Part shown: in pieces, positions 10,474 to 21,380 of the stretch
How positions within the stretch are numbered: the first letter of the stretch is position 1
Layout of the letters: the number at the start of each line of letters is the position of its first letter
Translations under genes and position numbers: made by a program
Notes under the pieces: model-generated
Told to the model about the DNA's origin: nothing
Database searches by the model: none
Seen by the model: only the letters and a program-made list of their open reading frames with translations
Assembly (NCBI RefSeq): GCF_000344685.1
Contig: NW_006920424.1
Span: forward strand, 260,030-324,029
Reading direction: 5' to 3'
Source: Gloeophyllum trabeum ATCC 11539
Lineage: Eukaryota > Basidiomycota > Agaricomycetes > Gloeophyllales > Gloeophyllaceae
Length of the DNA stretch: 64,000 nucleotides

Positions 10474-12477
10474 ATGCACTTCCTCAAGCTCTTGAAGTTG
10501 CACCGCCGCACCAAGTCGGACACTGACCTCCTTGGACTCGAATTCGTCTCTGGATCTGACAAGAACAAGGTCGACAAGAAGAGGAAGCGCTGGTCTCTCC
10601 GTGCGAGTGCTACCACTACCGTCTCCAGCATATCTTCCTCGGCTCCCTCTCATACGGATGATCTCGAACGTCGCCTGGAGCGACGCGACGCCGAAGATGG
10701 CTTCCTTATGAACGACACCAGCGCGGAACGACACCCCTTCTCCAACTCTGTTTTCCCTCAAGACGACCCAGCCGAGGTCGCCCGCCTCGAGCAGCAGATC
10801 GCGCACTACGACTGGCTGCTCAACCTGCTCTCCCTCCTCTCCACACACGGCGACCCCTCCTCCAGCATCACTGAACGCGTCGTCTCCCTGATACAAACCA
10901 CTGCCGACTCTCCCTCCGACCCCTTCTTTGCTCTCCGCGCTGAGCTCATCTCCCCGCACGTCCCCGCGCCCTCGGCGGACTACAGCCGAGCGATGGCCAT
11001 CACGCTCGCTGCGCGACGGAAGGAAAAGGAAGCGCGGAAAATGTATATGTGGTGGCGGCGCAAGGCCGAGGAGGTGCTGGGTTCGCAACGCGAGCTTGTG
11101 ACGCCGTCGAACTCGCAGCTGGGGATCGAGGTACCGGGATGTGTCACGCCTACTGTCAGTACCGTCAGCATATCGAGGATTGAGCGCGAATGGGGGTTCG
11201 TATGGGGTGAGGATTTAGATGACGGGGCGGCCCGGATTCCTTCCGTCAGCTCGAGAGAACTGGTTCTCGTCGGTAGTACGTCCCGGGAGCTGGTGCTCGC
11301 TTCCGGCAATTCCCAGGACTGCGTTCTTCGTCCCAGAAGCTCGAGGGAGCTTGTTCTCGCCCGGAGGCCTTCTAATGAAGGTATCTTTACCTCTAACTCC
11401 AGGGAGCTCGTCCTCGCCTCCAGCACCTCCCGAGAGCTCGCACTCATCCCAAGCATCTCTCGCGAACTCGTCATCTCCCGTAGATCCTCTAGGCAACTCC
11501 TCCCCGCTTCCAGTAGCTCCAACATCCTGGCTCTCTCTTCTATTCCCTCCGTCAACCGCGTGGTCGCTCCTCCCTCCTCGACGTCTGCTCGCACCTTCCC
11601 GACTATCCCCTCCAGCCGGTTGTTCTCTCCTGTCAAGCTTGCAGAAGCGCTCTATCGCCTTTCCCTGATCACGAGCCCGAGTCCGAGCACGGCGACGATC
11701 AGGCTGTTATGTGCGCCCCAGGCTTCACGGTCGATATCGGGGGTTGATTCGCAGGAGAGCGTGCGTGCCGAGGCAGACCGTAATAGCCCCGTTGATGTCC
11801 AGGGAATCACAGACAAGGAAGAAGTGGACCCCCAGCCAGTTGCGCAGCCCTCTTCGATCCGCGCTGTCAACTTCACGCCCTCGGACGCCGCCCAGGTTTC
11901 CCTTCCGTATCCTCCCACCAGTCCGCTTCCCGCGCCCGCCACGCCCAAGCCTAAGTCCAAGCTCGCAAACGTCCTGAGGAAGTCGCCGATTTCGAGGCCG
12001 GCGTTTTTGTCCGGCGCGCCGAGGTTCCCTCCTACCTCCCCAAAGCCCAAGCCGAAGACGTCGTCTCCGCCTCGTAGCAAAGCAGACAAAACTTCTCGTG
12101 CGCCAACGGATGGGTCTCCTCGTGGCAAAGCGGGGACACCCCCTGCGAAGCTGTCCTCCCTGCGGTTCAAAGCGCTCAATTTGAGGGCTATCTCGCGGTT
12201 CATCGCGAAGCCCAAGGCTCAAGTGGAGGTGGACGACGCGAGCTTCAGCTTCGAGGCGATTGATATGCCCGAGGTCGAGGCAGACGCCATTCCGGTTGAC
12301 CAGGTGGAGGGGAAGGAGGAGCGGAGGAAGAGCTGGGGCCGGAGCTGGGCGGGCCCGAGACTCGCAGAGGACGATGCGGCAAACGGGAAGGTGGGGACGG
12401 TTGATGGCAAGATGAACTTGGAGCAGAGGCAGACGAGGAGGTCGTCGAGGCTGCCTACCCTGCGGAGGAGGGATTGA
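10474..12477 (+). CDS. Ser-rich repeat protein, hypothetical, single exon (667 aa)
   Basis: Not recognised as a named family. The start is well placed (CACCATGC) after a pyrimidine-rich leader. Residues 1-50 are basic (KLLKLHRRTKSD, DKKRKRW). About 100-215 is a predicted helical region with LEQQIAHYDWLLNLLS and a Lys/Arg-rich helix ending in YMWWRRKAEEVLG. About 245-360 holds some ten degenerate repeats of 12-14 residues built on SSRELVLA. The C-terminal third is Pro/Ser/Lys-rich and probably disordered, with a basic end (RRSSRLPTLRRRD). No signal peptide or membrane span is visible. The uninterrupted 2-kb frame in an intron-rich genome is notable. A cytoplasmic or nuclear regulatory role is only a guess. 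Confidence 0.85.
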   Translation: MHFLKLLKLHRRTKSDTDLLGLEFVSGSDKNKVDKKRKRWSLRASATTTVSSISSSAPSHTDDLERRLERRDAEDGFLMNDTSAERHPFSNSVFPQDDPAEVARLEQQIAHYDWLLNLLSLLSTHGDPSSSITERVVSLIQTTADSPSDPFFALRAELISPHVPAPSADYSRAMAITLAARRKEKEARKMYMWWRRKAEEVLGSQRELVTPSNSQLGIEVPGCVTPTVSTVSISRIEREWGFVWGEDLDDGAARIPSVSSRELVLVGSTSRELVLASGNSQDCVLRPRSSRELVLARRPSNEGIFTSNSRELVLASSTSRELALIPSISRELVISRRSSRQLLPASSSSNILALSSIPSVNRVVAPPSSTSARTFPTIPSSRLFSPVKLAEALYRLSLITSPSPSTATIRLLCAPQASRSISGVDSQESVRAEADRNSPVDVQGITDKEEVDPQPVAQPSSIRAVNFTPSDAAQVSLPYPPTSPLPAPATPKPKSKLANVLRKSPISRPAFLSGAPRFPPTSPKPKPKTSSPPRSKADKTSRAPTDGSPRGKAGTPPAKLSSLRFKALNLRAISRFIAKPKAQVEVDDASFSFEAIDMPEVEADAIPVDQVEGKEERRKSWGRSWAGPRLAEDDAANGKVGTVDGKMNLEQRQTRRSSRLPTLRRRD

Positions 12478-12948
12478 TCTTGGAACGAGCGGATTTCCAC
12501 ACATCACTATCCATTTCTTTTAGTAACATACCCTTATCTGTAGCAGTATGATTTGTAGTGTATCATCAGCGTTGTATTACTACCTCGTGTCCGATTCATT
12601 ATATCGATATCATCGTGATAAATCCTCCTCTGCGCTTGTAATTAGTTATATCGCTACCTCGGCAGGTCTCAGCGTGTCAGAACATTCGCGAAGGTATAAC
12701 CGGGGAATGGGATACGGTATGGTGTCAGACGATGTAAAGGTGGAGAGCATATTCCTTATTCGCGAGAGCAATTGATATAGCAAGCTAAGGTACATCTATG
12801 ACGGTGCAGAAGTGACCAAGAGAACGGGCTGGAGAAAGAAATACAATCGAATGATGAGAGAACTGCTATCGATACACCTTCAAGCTTCAGAGTTAGGCAT
12901 ATCAAAGAAAATAATCATGCGAGTGACGATAGGGATGCAAGGTCCATG
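12478..12948. other. intergenic, convergent spacer
   Basis: An AT-richer spacer between the stop at 12477 (+) and the stop at 12949 (-), presumably holding both 3' untranslated regions. No gene or clear repeat was seen. Confidence 0.6.
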
Positions 12949-14368
12949 CTAAGGAAGAGACTGCCGTCCTTTGCGCCTGGGAGAGTGATCCCTTGCCTCT
13001 TGCAGAGAACTCACGTCCGCCAACAATCCAAGCGCACACATCGCTCCGCACCCCACCATGTTGGGATGCCGAACCTTTGTATTCACCGCTTCGGTCTGTC
13101 CTCGCGATAGTTGGGCCCAATAGACGAGCATTCTCATCAACCGGGATCCGTCCGTTGCTTTGAAGACAGGGGAAATACACGCGTGGCATGCTTCGGGTTC
13201 TTTGGATTGCTGAACGCCCCGCTTTGACGGGGAGCGTCCACGGGCCCGAGAGGGGGAGGCCGTGGAGGCTGAGAGTGGGCCCGTGTCGCTGTTTGGAGGC
13301 CGAAGGGCGTACTCGGATGGCGATCGGAACATAGCAGATGAGGAGGAGGGGAGCTCTGTCAGGCTCCCCCATAGGCTAGGACCGGACGGGCCAGGATTAG
13401 ATTTCTCGAACTGGCCGAATACCCATTGTTCGTACGTGGTCACTGCAAAATAATCGCAGTAAAGCTCGGCGCAGACAGCCCGAGTCTGTAGAAGAACGCA
13501 CGGTGAGGTTAGCGAGAAGCGATCTGGATAAGGAGAGCTTAGCTTACCACAGCCCATACGGTCTCATACGTAGTCCATTCTCTCTTCTTGCCGGAATCAA
13601 ATAAGCCCGCGTCGAACTGTGGCGATCGAATCGTCAGCCGAGGGTGCCGTTTCTACGGAGTGACGGTAGGTACGTACCACACGTGCAGATGCGAAGCTCG
13701 TGAAGTCAGTTGGACTTAGCAGACCGGGAGCCACGCATATAACGGCCATGGTATAAGCTTCTGGACCTTGAGGTCCCTGTATAACAGCATAATCATAATG
13801 TGGAGGACAATATATATACACTGGAGGTACTCACATTCCAGGATATGGCACGTATATCGAACCAACGGGAGAAATGCCGTACTAATAAACCCTTGGCGTG
13901 ACACGTCCCGAACATCAGTCCATCGAGGCCAGTGACAGGGTTACCAAGAGACCGAGCGATGAGCGTCGCCGTATCTAGGACGACCTGCACCTCCGCGCCC
14001 AAGCGGCAGGGGTCGCCAACATGATGCTCCAGATAATAGCATGTCTTAATGCTTGTCGCAGGCAACAGTAGTTCGCATTGCAGTACTTGCACATCGGTCA
14101 CGGCTCGGAAGTCTAGTGGCTACAATCAATTCATGCTGACACAAGGAGAGGCGGAAGGCTACTTACAACGATCAACCTGGCAGCTCATACCAAAGTGACT
14201 CTCCAACACCTCGACAAAATCCCACCTGCGCGCCTTTGGTGAGCGTACTACCTGGGATTGTGGCCCTCCTCCGGTGTGGCTGCGTGAGGTCATAGATGGC
14301 GCGAAGGTCAAGGGGCAGAGAATGACATTGCTGAGGTAGGCCTTCAGGCCGACGGTGGGTCGTTCCAT
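12949..14368 (-). CDS. lineage-specific multi-exon protein, family of three in this window
   Basis: Function unknown. Five exons join in phase. Exon 1 (ATG at 14368) encodes MERPTVGLKAYLSNVILC and ends in CQVDR at a GTAAGT donor. Exon 2 runs FRAVTDVQVLQ to DIRAISWN. Exon 3 is GPQGPEAYTMAV to SARV. Exon 4 is FDAGLFDSGKKREW to YETVWAV. The last exon starts TRAVCAELYCDYFAVTTYEQ and ends at TAG 12949. The last 120 residues are Ser/Pro/Arg-rich apart from a helical RLMRMLVYWAQLSRGQ segment. The gene at 21381-22775 shares the order of blocks, the Y/F junction intron in the same phase, the YET(V/I)WA block and the FFAV-type block. There is no signal peptide. A TATA box lies about 95 bp upstream. It is probably a basidiomycete orphan family; no catalytic motif was seen. 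Confidence 0.8.
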
Positions 14369-14459
14369 GGCGTTAGATCAAGAAGAGACAGAGAGGAATC
14401 AGAGGAAAAGAACAGGGAAGGGCAGGGTCAAAGCGTGAAGACCGAGGCGGGATCAAGAG

Positions 14460-14470
14460 ACTTTTTATAT
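14460..14470 (-). promoter_or_regulatory. TATA box of the 12949-14368 gene
   Basis: On the minus strand the sequence reads CATATAAAAAG, 92-102 bp upstream of the ATG at 14368. Position and sequence fit a core promoter TATA element. The related gene at 21381 has the same feature at a similar distance. Confidence 0.6.
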
Positions 14471-15370
14471 GTTCAAGGCCGGCTACTGTCGCGTCCAGGA
14501 TAGGAAAAAGCTTGTTTAACGCTTAGCTTCTGTGGCAAATTTGATGGGTCAAGTAAACTCACGGGTGTAGAGAAGGAGCGATCCCTGGTGTGGTTCGCCT
14601 CCGCAGGCTGTTGGCTGCGCACTTTGTATTCTCGCGGCTTCCCCATTATTGGTTATGGCAACTGCCCTTTGAGCGGTGCTGGGCTGATTCGGTCCATACA
14701 CGTATCAGTAAGCAGAAGTTCGTGGAAACTTGACGCGTCACTGTGGCCCGCCTCGTGGCACCTTGTGTGGCAGGCGACGCGGGACGCGCTCTCTAATCAC
14801 AACCACGTGTGGTCTGTAATGGCATGTCAGGCACCCGTGACTCTTCCGTGGCATATGTAGTGCTGGTTTCTCGTCACTTCTAAACATCATGCTAGCACAG
14901 TTCAAGTTGATGGCTGGGAGCTACGTCCGGGACACTTAATCAAGTGCAGAGTCTATAACAGCCAACGATGAATTATTGAAGAAGAAAGATCCAACGATAG
15001 GGCACCTACGCCTTTCCCAGGAACTTTGGGGCGCTTTTCTGAAGCTCCGCGGTTGGACGTCTATTGTTCATACAACGAAGTGCTGCTGGATAGAAGACAA
15101 CGCCTTCGTAATCATTCTTCAGGTGTGCCAATCAGTATTCCGGGAGCTGGAATGGCCCGACCGGCATGGTTATCAAAGACTTATAGAGCTGTCGCGGCAT
15201 CTCCAGGAATTGCCGAACAACTGAGCGAGTTACCGGCATCGGGAGATACCAGTTCAAGAGGCCGTGGGAAAATCAGCCTGCGAGTCCTCCCGCCCCCATG
15301 TAATTGGTCAGAAGTAGAACAGCGTCATACGTTGTACATTTCTATGGCGTACAGCGTTCATATCTCGCGG
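14471..15370. other. upstream region, no supported gene
   Basis: Short open frames on the plus strand (14588-14860, 14976-15224) have no recognised domain and no splice logic. The region lies between the 5' end of the minus-strand family gene and the 3' end of the NEDD8 E1 subunit gene. It may include regulatory sequence of the former. Confidence 0.5.
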
Positions 15371-17379
15371 CTATAGCCCAGTGGGCCCCGTCCACATATC
15401 GATCATATCAATCACCAAGTATCCCTTCTGCGGCACATATTGTTTTGTGATCATCTTGATCGCCTCCTGGGCTACCATGCCCCCAAGGAAGGCTGCGACG
15501 TTAGGCAGGTCGGAGGTGGGTGCTCGCGCTCTGCATAAAATTGTGATAAGCAGGCATAGCATGAGACGAGTAACAATCACACGCACACTTCACCAACCGC
15601 AGCATCGAGCTGCTCCTCTGGTAGCTCAACTCCTGAGCCGACGATACTCTGTACTTGTGCCTTGAGAGATTCAGCAGTCGGTGGCGCTGCTGACTTGAGA
15701 GATTGTGAAGAATTCGCGGAGAGTGCTAGATGCGTCGCTGTTTCCCGGGGCGAGATAACCAGCGAATTTGCTAGAGCAAAACACCAAGTCAACGTCAAGG
15801 CCATGACCCATCGTAATTACCCGCCACGCACCTAACGCCGCAGAGTCCTCATCAAATTCCCCCCACCGCTTTCCCCTCATCACTAAGATCGCATGCGCGT
15901 TCTTTACGAACGAATCCACAAGCTCCTCGTCGATCTGCACGTCCTTGCTGATAAACGACTTGAACACCTTCTTCTCCTCCTCAGCACGACGCTTGTACAG
16001 CGTCTGCAGGTGAATGTAGTTCTTTGTGTCGGAGCGCATGTCGGGGAGGGTCGATGTGAGGGGGAGGGTGTGCGGTGGCTGTAGTGTGAATTTATGCAGG
16101 GCGGAGAGGAGGTGAAAGAAGGGTGGGGAGGAGGGGGAGAGGGAGGAAAGGGCGGGGTCTTGGAAGAGGGATGAGATTTCTGAGGGGACCTAGCGTACGC
16201 GATGGCGAGGTTTACAGAGCACTTTGCGAGCGAGAAAGGAAGTTACGTACGGTTGTTTCTGTCCAGGCCCGGTATGCCTGTGCTTCAGCCTCGTCGAAGT
16301 TTTCCTCGTCATGTTTCTTCTTCATGGCTTGGATACCTTTCTTGAACTGCTGTTTCTCAGCGTATGTCTTAGGCGGATTACCCCCGTGCTTGGTTCGTAG
16401 ACCAGTGAGTGGCAGAACCTACCCCAACCACAACTGCACTCACCGCCTTCTTCCAGTCTTCGAGGGCTCGAATAAGAATGACAACGTAGGGGATGTGAGC
16501 GTGGTCCATCGGATCCATGTTGTCAAGGTCGAGGGACATAGCATGTTCATACAGTTCAGGGAAAGGCTTGTCTATGCGTAGCGATGGCATAGCTTCCGAA
16601 TGGCTCTCGATAACTGGATGACACATCAATACTCGATTTCGCGTTAAATCGCAAGACAAAAACGTACCAGTGTGTTCGTGAAACTGAATGAAGAACTCCG
16701 CGAGGAATCCTGCTGATCTCACCACCATGAGTGTAGGGTATGACGGGTCCGACCACAAGAACTTGGCGAGCTTGTCCAACAGCACCGCATCCAGATTATG
16801 CGCGATCACGAGGTTGAACTGTAGCAAATACTCGGGGTTGTTACTCAACACTTCCTCAATGTTTGCTTGATCCGCCTTGCCCTCCACGCTGTCATTCAGC
16901 TCGCCAAGCAGCCGCACAGCTTCGTCCGCGCGCCTCTTGCCAATGCTTTTCTGGCCCTCGAAAAAGAAGTTGTTGCCTGCGTCTTCAGGGGTGACGGTGC
17001 GGTGATCGAGGACGGTGAAGTGACCGATACCAGGGAGGACGAGGTTCTTCAGGACGGACGTGGCCGTGGCCGTGGCACCAATTGCTAGGACGCGAGATGA
17101 TTCAAGGGCATTCTGACCCGTTGCAGCCCATAGCCTATGGAGATCAGATTTCATCTATGTCTGATGCCTCAGCAGGCTCACCGAAGTTGTCGATCGTATC
17201 GTCTGGTCTTGTTATCCGGCTGGCCTCTAGATCCCACTCATGATCAGATCGAGCTCGACTTGTCTCGCGCAATACTCACGTAGCAACATTGGTGGTCACT
17301 GTCTCTATATCCTGCGATTCCCTGCGAGGCGCGGTAAGCCTCGATGTGCAGTGTCCGCACATACCACTCACGTAGCCAT
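15371..17379 (-). CDS. ULA1: NEDD8-activating enzyme E1 regulatory subunit (Ula1/APPBP1/NAE1)
   Basis: This is the non-catalytic half of the heterodimeric E1 that activates NEDD8/Rub1 for cullin neddylation; it works with Uba3. The model starts at MATLTAPRRESQ (17379), followed by DNKTRRYDRQLR and, across a 47-nt intron, LWAATGQ. The pseudo-adenylation domain has VLAIGATATATSVLKNLVLP and the block TPEDAGNNFF. Later come HGGNPPKTYAEKQQFKKGI, HDEENFDEAEAQAYRAWT, DTKNYIHLQTLYKRRAEEE and the closing segment PNVAAFLGGMVAQEAIKMIT ending WTGPTGL. At least nine short introns interrupt it and all blocks join in frame. As expected for this subunit, no E1 catalytic Cys domain is present. It is transcribed away from the Puf6 gene, with a spacer of about 410 bp. 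Confidence 0.95.
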
Positions 17380-17788
17380 CTTGTTTAGGTGCAATATTCT
17401 GCTCGACTAAGCGTCAAGTCGGGAGGAGCCTGCTTTGAACAGTTATGAAAACATACCAGTGTTTGCAATATTTCACGTACTTCTGGACACAAAGGGAATT
17501 CTCGTGCAACCAGGGTCCAATACGATTGTACCAGTGGCGAGTAAGCAAGTGCGATGATGAGTCGCGTAATAACGCGCCTGTCATTCAAAGCGCGTAGATG
17601 CTCTCGATTGAGTCGATTCACTCCAAATGCGGGCTTAGAATGTCCCATATTGAAAATGCTAAGCCCATTTATAGTCATTCAGGCAAAACACTAGATGTAA
17701 ACTTATCCTTTCGATTCTTGTTTGCTTTCACCTCTGCGTTGCGTGAATTCGCACCTCAGCCAGCCCCCTCCCCCCGGCGTATTCTCAG
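17380..17788. promoter_or_regulatory. divergent promoter region between ULA1 and PUF6
   Basis: The spacer between two head-to-head housekeeping genes. Inside it, on the minus strand, an open frame (17678 to about 17450) leads to a GT donor and joins in frame with the ULA1 start exon. It is either leader sequence or an alternative N-terminus. No TATA box was noticed; a CCCCTCCCCCCGGC stretch near 17765 lies just before the PUF6 start. Confidence 0.5.
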
Positions 17789-20134
17789 ATGCCAAAAGAC
17801 CAGTCGAGGAAGCGGCCCTCAAGGTCCCAAGAGGGGCCACCAAGTAAAAAGATCCAGCTAGCGAAGCCTGGCAAAGATCGTGCAGAGAAGACCCAAAAAC
17901 GCAGTCGGCCGATCACAAAACCTGCACAAAATGAGAGCGAGACTGGATCAGAGGACGAGTTTCCGGAGGGTACTGGCAACGAGGAAGAGGCAGAGGAGGA
18001 AGATGATGTCGACGAGGGCATGGCCGTGGACTCCGATAGCAAACACGTAAAGATAAATAATGGACAATGTGCGTACTTCTGCTCTATCCCTATGCTCAAA
18101 TTGATGGCTGCGAAAAGCTGCAAAAGAGTCGCACAAGGCCCAAAAAGTCCTCCTAAACGAGCGGAAAGCAGCCAAACCGCATGCCGACATGTTAAGCAAC
18201 GCCAAACGTATATGGAACCTCGCACGCCAGAAAAATGTACCCGAACCCGAGCGGCGAAAGCATGTCCAAGACCTGATGAACGTTATCCGAGGCAACGTCA
18301 AGGATATCGTCTTCAAGCACGACGCTAGTCGAATCGTGCAGACGGTAGTGAAGTATGGAAAGCAGGATGTAAGGGAGGAGATCGCAGAAGAACTCAAGGG
18401 CAGCTACAAAGAGCTAGTACAGAAGAGATACTCGAAGGTACGTGGGACCCGCTATGCAGCTTGTTTTGCACCCTCAAGCCGCCCCAATAGTTTCTCGTGA
18501 ACAAGCTGATCAAACAGTGCCCCTCACACCGCGCCGCCATCCTCCTTGAATTCAAAGGGAACGTAATCCGCTTACTGCTCCACCGCGAAGCCTCCAGAGT
18601 GATCGCAGATGCCTACGAACTGTACGGGAACGCCTACGAGCGTTCCATTTTGCTGCGGGATTTCTACGGGAAAGAGGCGGCATTATTCTCGATGACAAGC
18701 GGCAGCGATGCGGATAAGGAGCGGTCGAAGAAGGGGCTGAAGGGCGTGTTGGAGGGCGCGCAGGGCGAGACACGCAAAAGGGTCTTGAATGCACTAAAAG
18801 AAAATCTGCTCTTGATGTGAGTCGCGCGGGATGCCGGTCGATCATGAAGCTGACGCTAGCTTAGATTCAATAATTCGGATAAAGGTGCTGTCACACATGG
18901 GATAGTCCATCACGCCCTATGGGAGTATATCACGGAGGTGAATGCTATGGAGGACGAGGCAGAACGCGAAAAGTTGTTCAGGGAGATGTTTGATAGGTGC
19001 GAGATCTCCTAAGGTCGGGTAATATCTGTCCTGAATCGCGCACCAGCTGTCAAGATGTGCTCGCTGAGATGGTCCACACTAAGCACGGAAGCCGAGTGGT
19101 CCGCGAATTTATTGCTCGAGGTACAGCCAAGGTTAGCAATTGTTCATCACGTATGCACCGGTGTCCTCACGAGTTCATTAGGACAGGAAACATATTATCA
19201 AAGCCCTCAAGCCACACATCGAGCGCATATGCACAGACGACGAAGCGCAGCTTGTCCTCTTCACGGCGCTAGACTGCATTGAGTATGCTCTCGTTTTACC
19301 ATATCGTCTCCGACTAACCCCGTCTGCCCTAGCGACACCAAGCTCCTCGCCAAATCGGTCGTCACCGAAATCACCTCAAAAGCATCCATGCTGTACACCT
19401 GTCCGCAAGGCAGGCGCTCCCTTCTGTACCTCATTGTCCCGCGCTCGCGGCGGCACTTCACTCCTGCGCAGATCGCGCTGCTCGCCGAGACGGACGCATT
19501 GAAGGCCGGCACGAGCAAGAAGGACGACCAGACGCGCAGGGAGGAGGTGCGCAAGGCGGCGAGTGAGGGACTGCTAGACTGGATAGCGCGGAGTGGAAAG
19601 GACGTTGTCAGGGATCCTGGGGGCTCGTTGGTCGTCAGTGAGACCATGCTCTCTGCAGAGGGCGGTGAGTCCGTTCTGGTGCGCACTTACAAACGATAGC
19701 TGAGCGAGTGCATAGATAAAACTGGGGCGATGGAGAGCTTGCTCAAGGCCGTTGCGTCGCCTTACCCGGGTAAACCCGACTTGCCACATCCCATCGACTT
19801 GCCGCATACGGCGAGGGTGTACAAGAATCTGCTGCAGGGCGGACACTTTGACCACACGACATTGAGCGTATCTCGCTCCCCTTCCTTCTCTTCCTCTGTG
19901 TTTGCGGAGAAGTTCGTGCAGATCGTAGGGAAGGATGTGACGCTGGCCATGGCGAAAGGGAATGGTGCATTTGTGGTTGCGGAGCTGCTGGAGCGAGTGA
20001 AGGCGGAAGGATCGGATGAGCTGAGGAAGGAGGTAAGAGCATGGTTTAGTGGACAGGTAAAGAAGGAAATCGAGGGTGCAGACATGAAGGGGAAGAAGGT
20101 GTTGTTGGAGAAGATAGACGCTTTGTCATCATAG
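17789..20134 (+). CDS. PUF6: Pumilio-family ribosome-biogenesis factor (Puf6/PUM3)
   Basis: Puf6/PUM3 proteins are nucleolar RNA-binding proteins needed for large-subunit ribosome assembly. The N-terminus is Lys/Arg-rich followed by an acidic tract, as is usual. The PUF-like repeat region contains HKAQKVLLNERKAAKPHAD, AKRIWNLARQKNVPEPERRK, VFKHDASRIVQTVVKYGKQ, LLLHREASRVIADAYELYGN and RSILLRDFYGKEAALFS. The C-terminal CPL-type part includes VHTKHGSRVVREFIARGTAK, MLYTCPQGRRSLLYLIVPR and GNGAFVVAELLERVK. Exons are joined by eight short introns (the first near 18068, the last near 19671-19711). The stop is TAG at 20132. The acidic tract and the repeats are both intact, so the gene looks functional. 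Confidence 0.95.
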
Positions 20135-21380
20135 CCGTCCTGGTGACGATCTAGTGGTCCGTCTATGTTACTCGTGTTGCCGTTCGGTATAGTATTGAAT
20201 CATTATCCTGGTGATTTAGGATATATGCGTAATGACATGTACAGTCCTCATATACACCCGGATGACCCGGCATCAACCGCTTGAATGAAAGGGAACTCGC
20301 GCGTGGAGGTGTTCGTGAACTTAGCGACTGGTCACTGGGCCCTAGTCCGACTGGCACCATGATCTTGAGCAATGCGGTATAATCGATAAGGCACTTTGCC
20401 ACCCTCTCACGATTTCAACCAACACGCGACCCTGAGGCAAGATTGGGGTGCTTCTCATGTTTGCGCTTGTGGGTCCAACATTCCGTTCTGACCCCAATCT
20501 CTGCTCCAGATCAATGCCACCGGGCGAATTTTGAGCCACCACTCGTTCTGGCTCTGAGCCACACTGCCTACTGCGATATTGGTGCACTGGCAGGAGTTGC
20601 CTGAGTACTTCGTTCACCTGCTCGGGGCTGCTCTCGTTCTGGCGTGGCAAGGTCTACAGGTGACGAGAGCCTTATCCTTTTCGCAGAGACCTTGAAACTG
20701 AGAAACAAAGTATCTGCCGCCAGACAAAGCGGACGTGAATCAACTGGGCTTCGCGAATCCCACAGTTAGGGTAAGACTTCTCCATCAAGATCAATGCAAC
20801 GGTGCATATCCAATAGGCTGTGGGTGTCGCTACCCTGAAGTCAACCTGCAAGCAGCAGGGACCGTACAAAGCAATTGCCATAACGAGAACAAGTGCGCCT
20901 AGGGTTTGTTCTGATCATGATGGGAACATATCCTTCCTCTTGGGGCTATACGCGTAGCAGCGATAACCAAACAAATAATACGGTGGCTGCTGCTCTTAGA
21001 CCATGTAAGTGTTAGTATTCCTGCAGTAACTGCGTGCCACTCACTGACATCGGGCGACGTACTGTGCCCTTGCTCAGAGAGTCCTGCTGTATCAACGCAG
21101 TTCAGTCTGATGCAAGCTTGGGCTTCCTTTCTGCCATGCAGTTACGCAGCGCTGAGCCAAGAGAAATACAAAGCGCAGGATTTGGCTTCGGCTAATGCAT
21201 AGGTGGGTTGTGTATTTCTGTGGGTCCCACCTTCCATAGTTCTTCGCTTGCCGGAAGAACCATTGCAGGACCTATAAAAGAGGCTCTGCAGCAGGCGCAG
21301 TCCCATAAGTCCAACAACCCCCTCCTGCACATTCCACCTTGTCCTGCGCGCACTCTATCTGTCACGTCAACGCTGCCATC
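20135..21380. other. intergenic, promoter of the 21381 gene at the right end
   Basis: Minus-strand frames at 20342-20650 and 20672-20881 have some coding-like composition but no recognised domain and no clean junction between them. They could be a decayed small gene. The right end carries a TATA box for the gene at 21381. Confidence 0.5.
21274..21281 (+). promoter_or_regulatory. TATA box of the 21381-22775 gene
   Basis: TATAAAAG, 100-107 bp upstream of the ATG at 21381. Same sequence type and spacing as in the paralogue at 14368. Confidence 0.65.

Noticed and set aside
10360..11088. Long minus-strand frame opposite the Ser-rich repeat gene
   Set aside because: It is the shadow of the codon pattern of the 10474-12477 gene; its product is Gly/Glu/Arg/Val-rich without a domain.
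11652..12507. Minus-strand frames opposite the C-terminal half of the same gene
   Set aside because: Shadow frames: Pro/Arg-rich readings of the Ser/Pro/Lys codons on the true strand.
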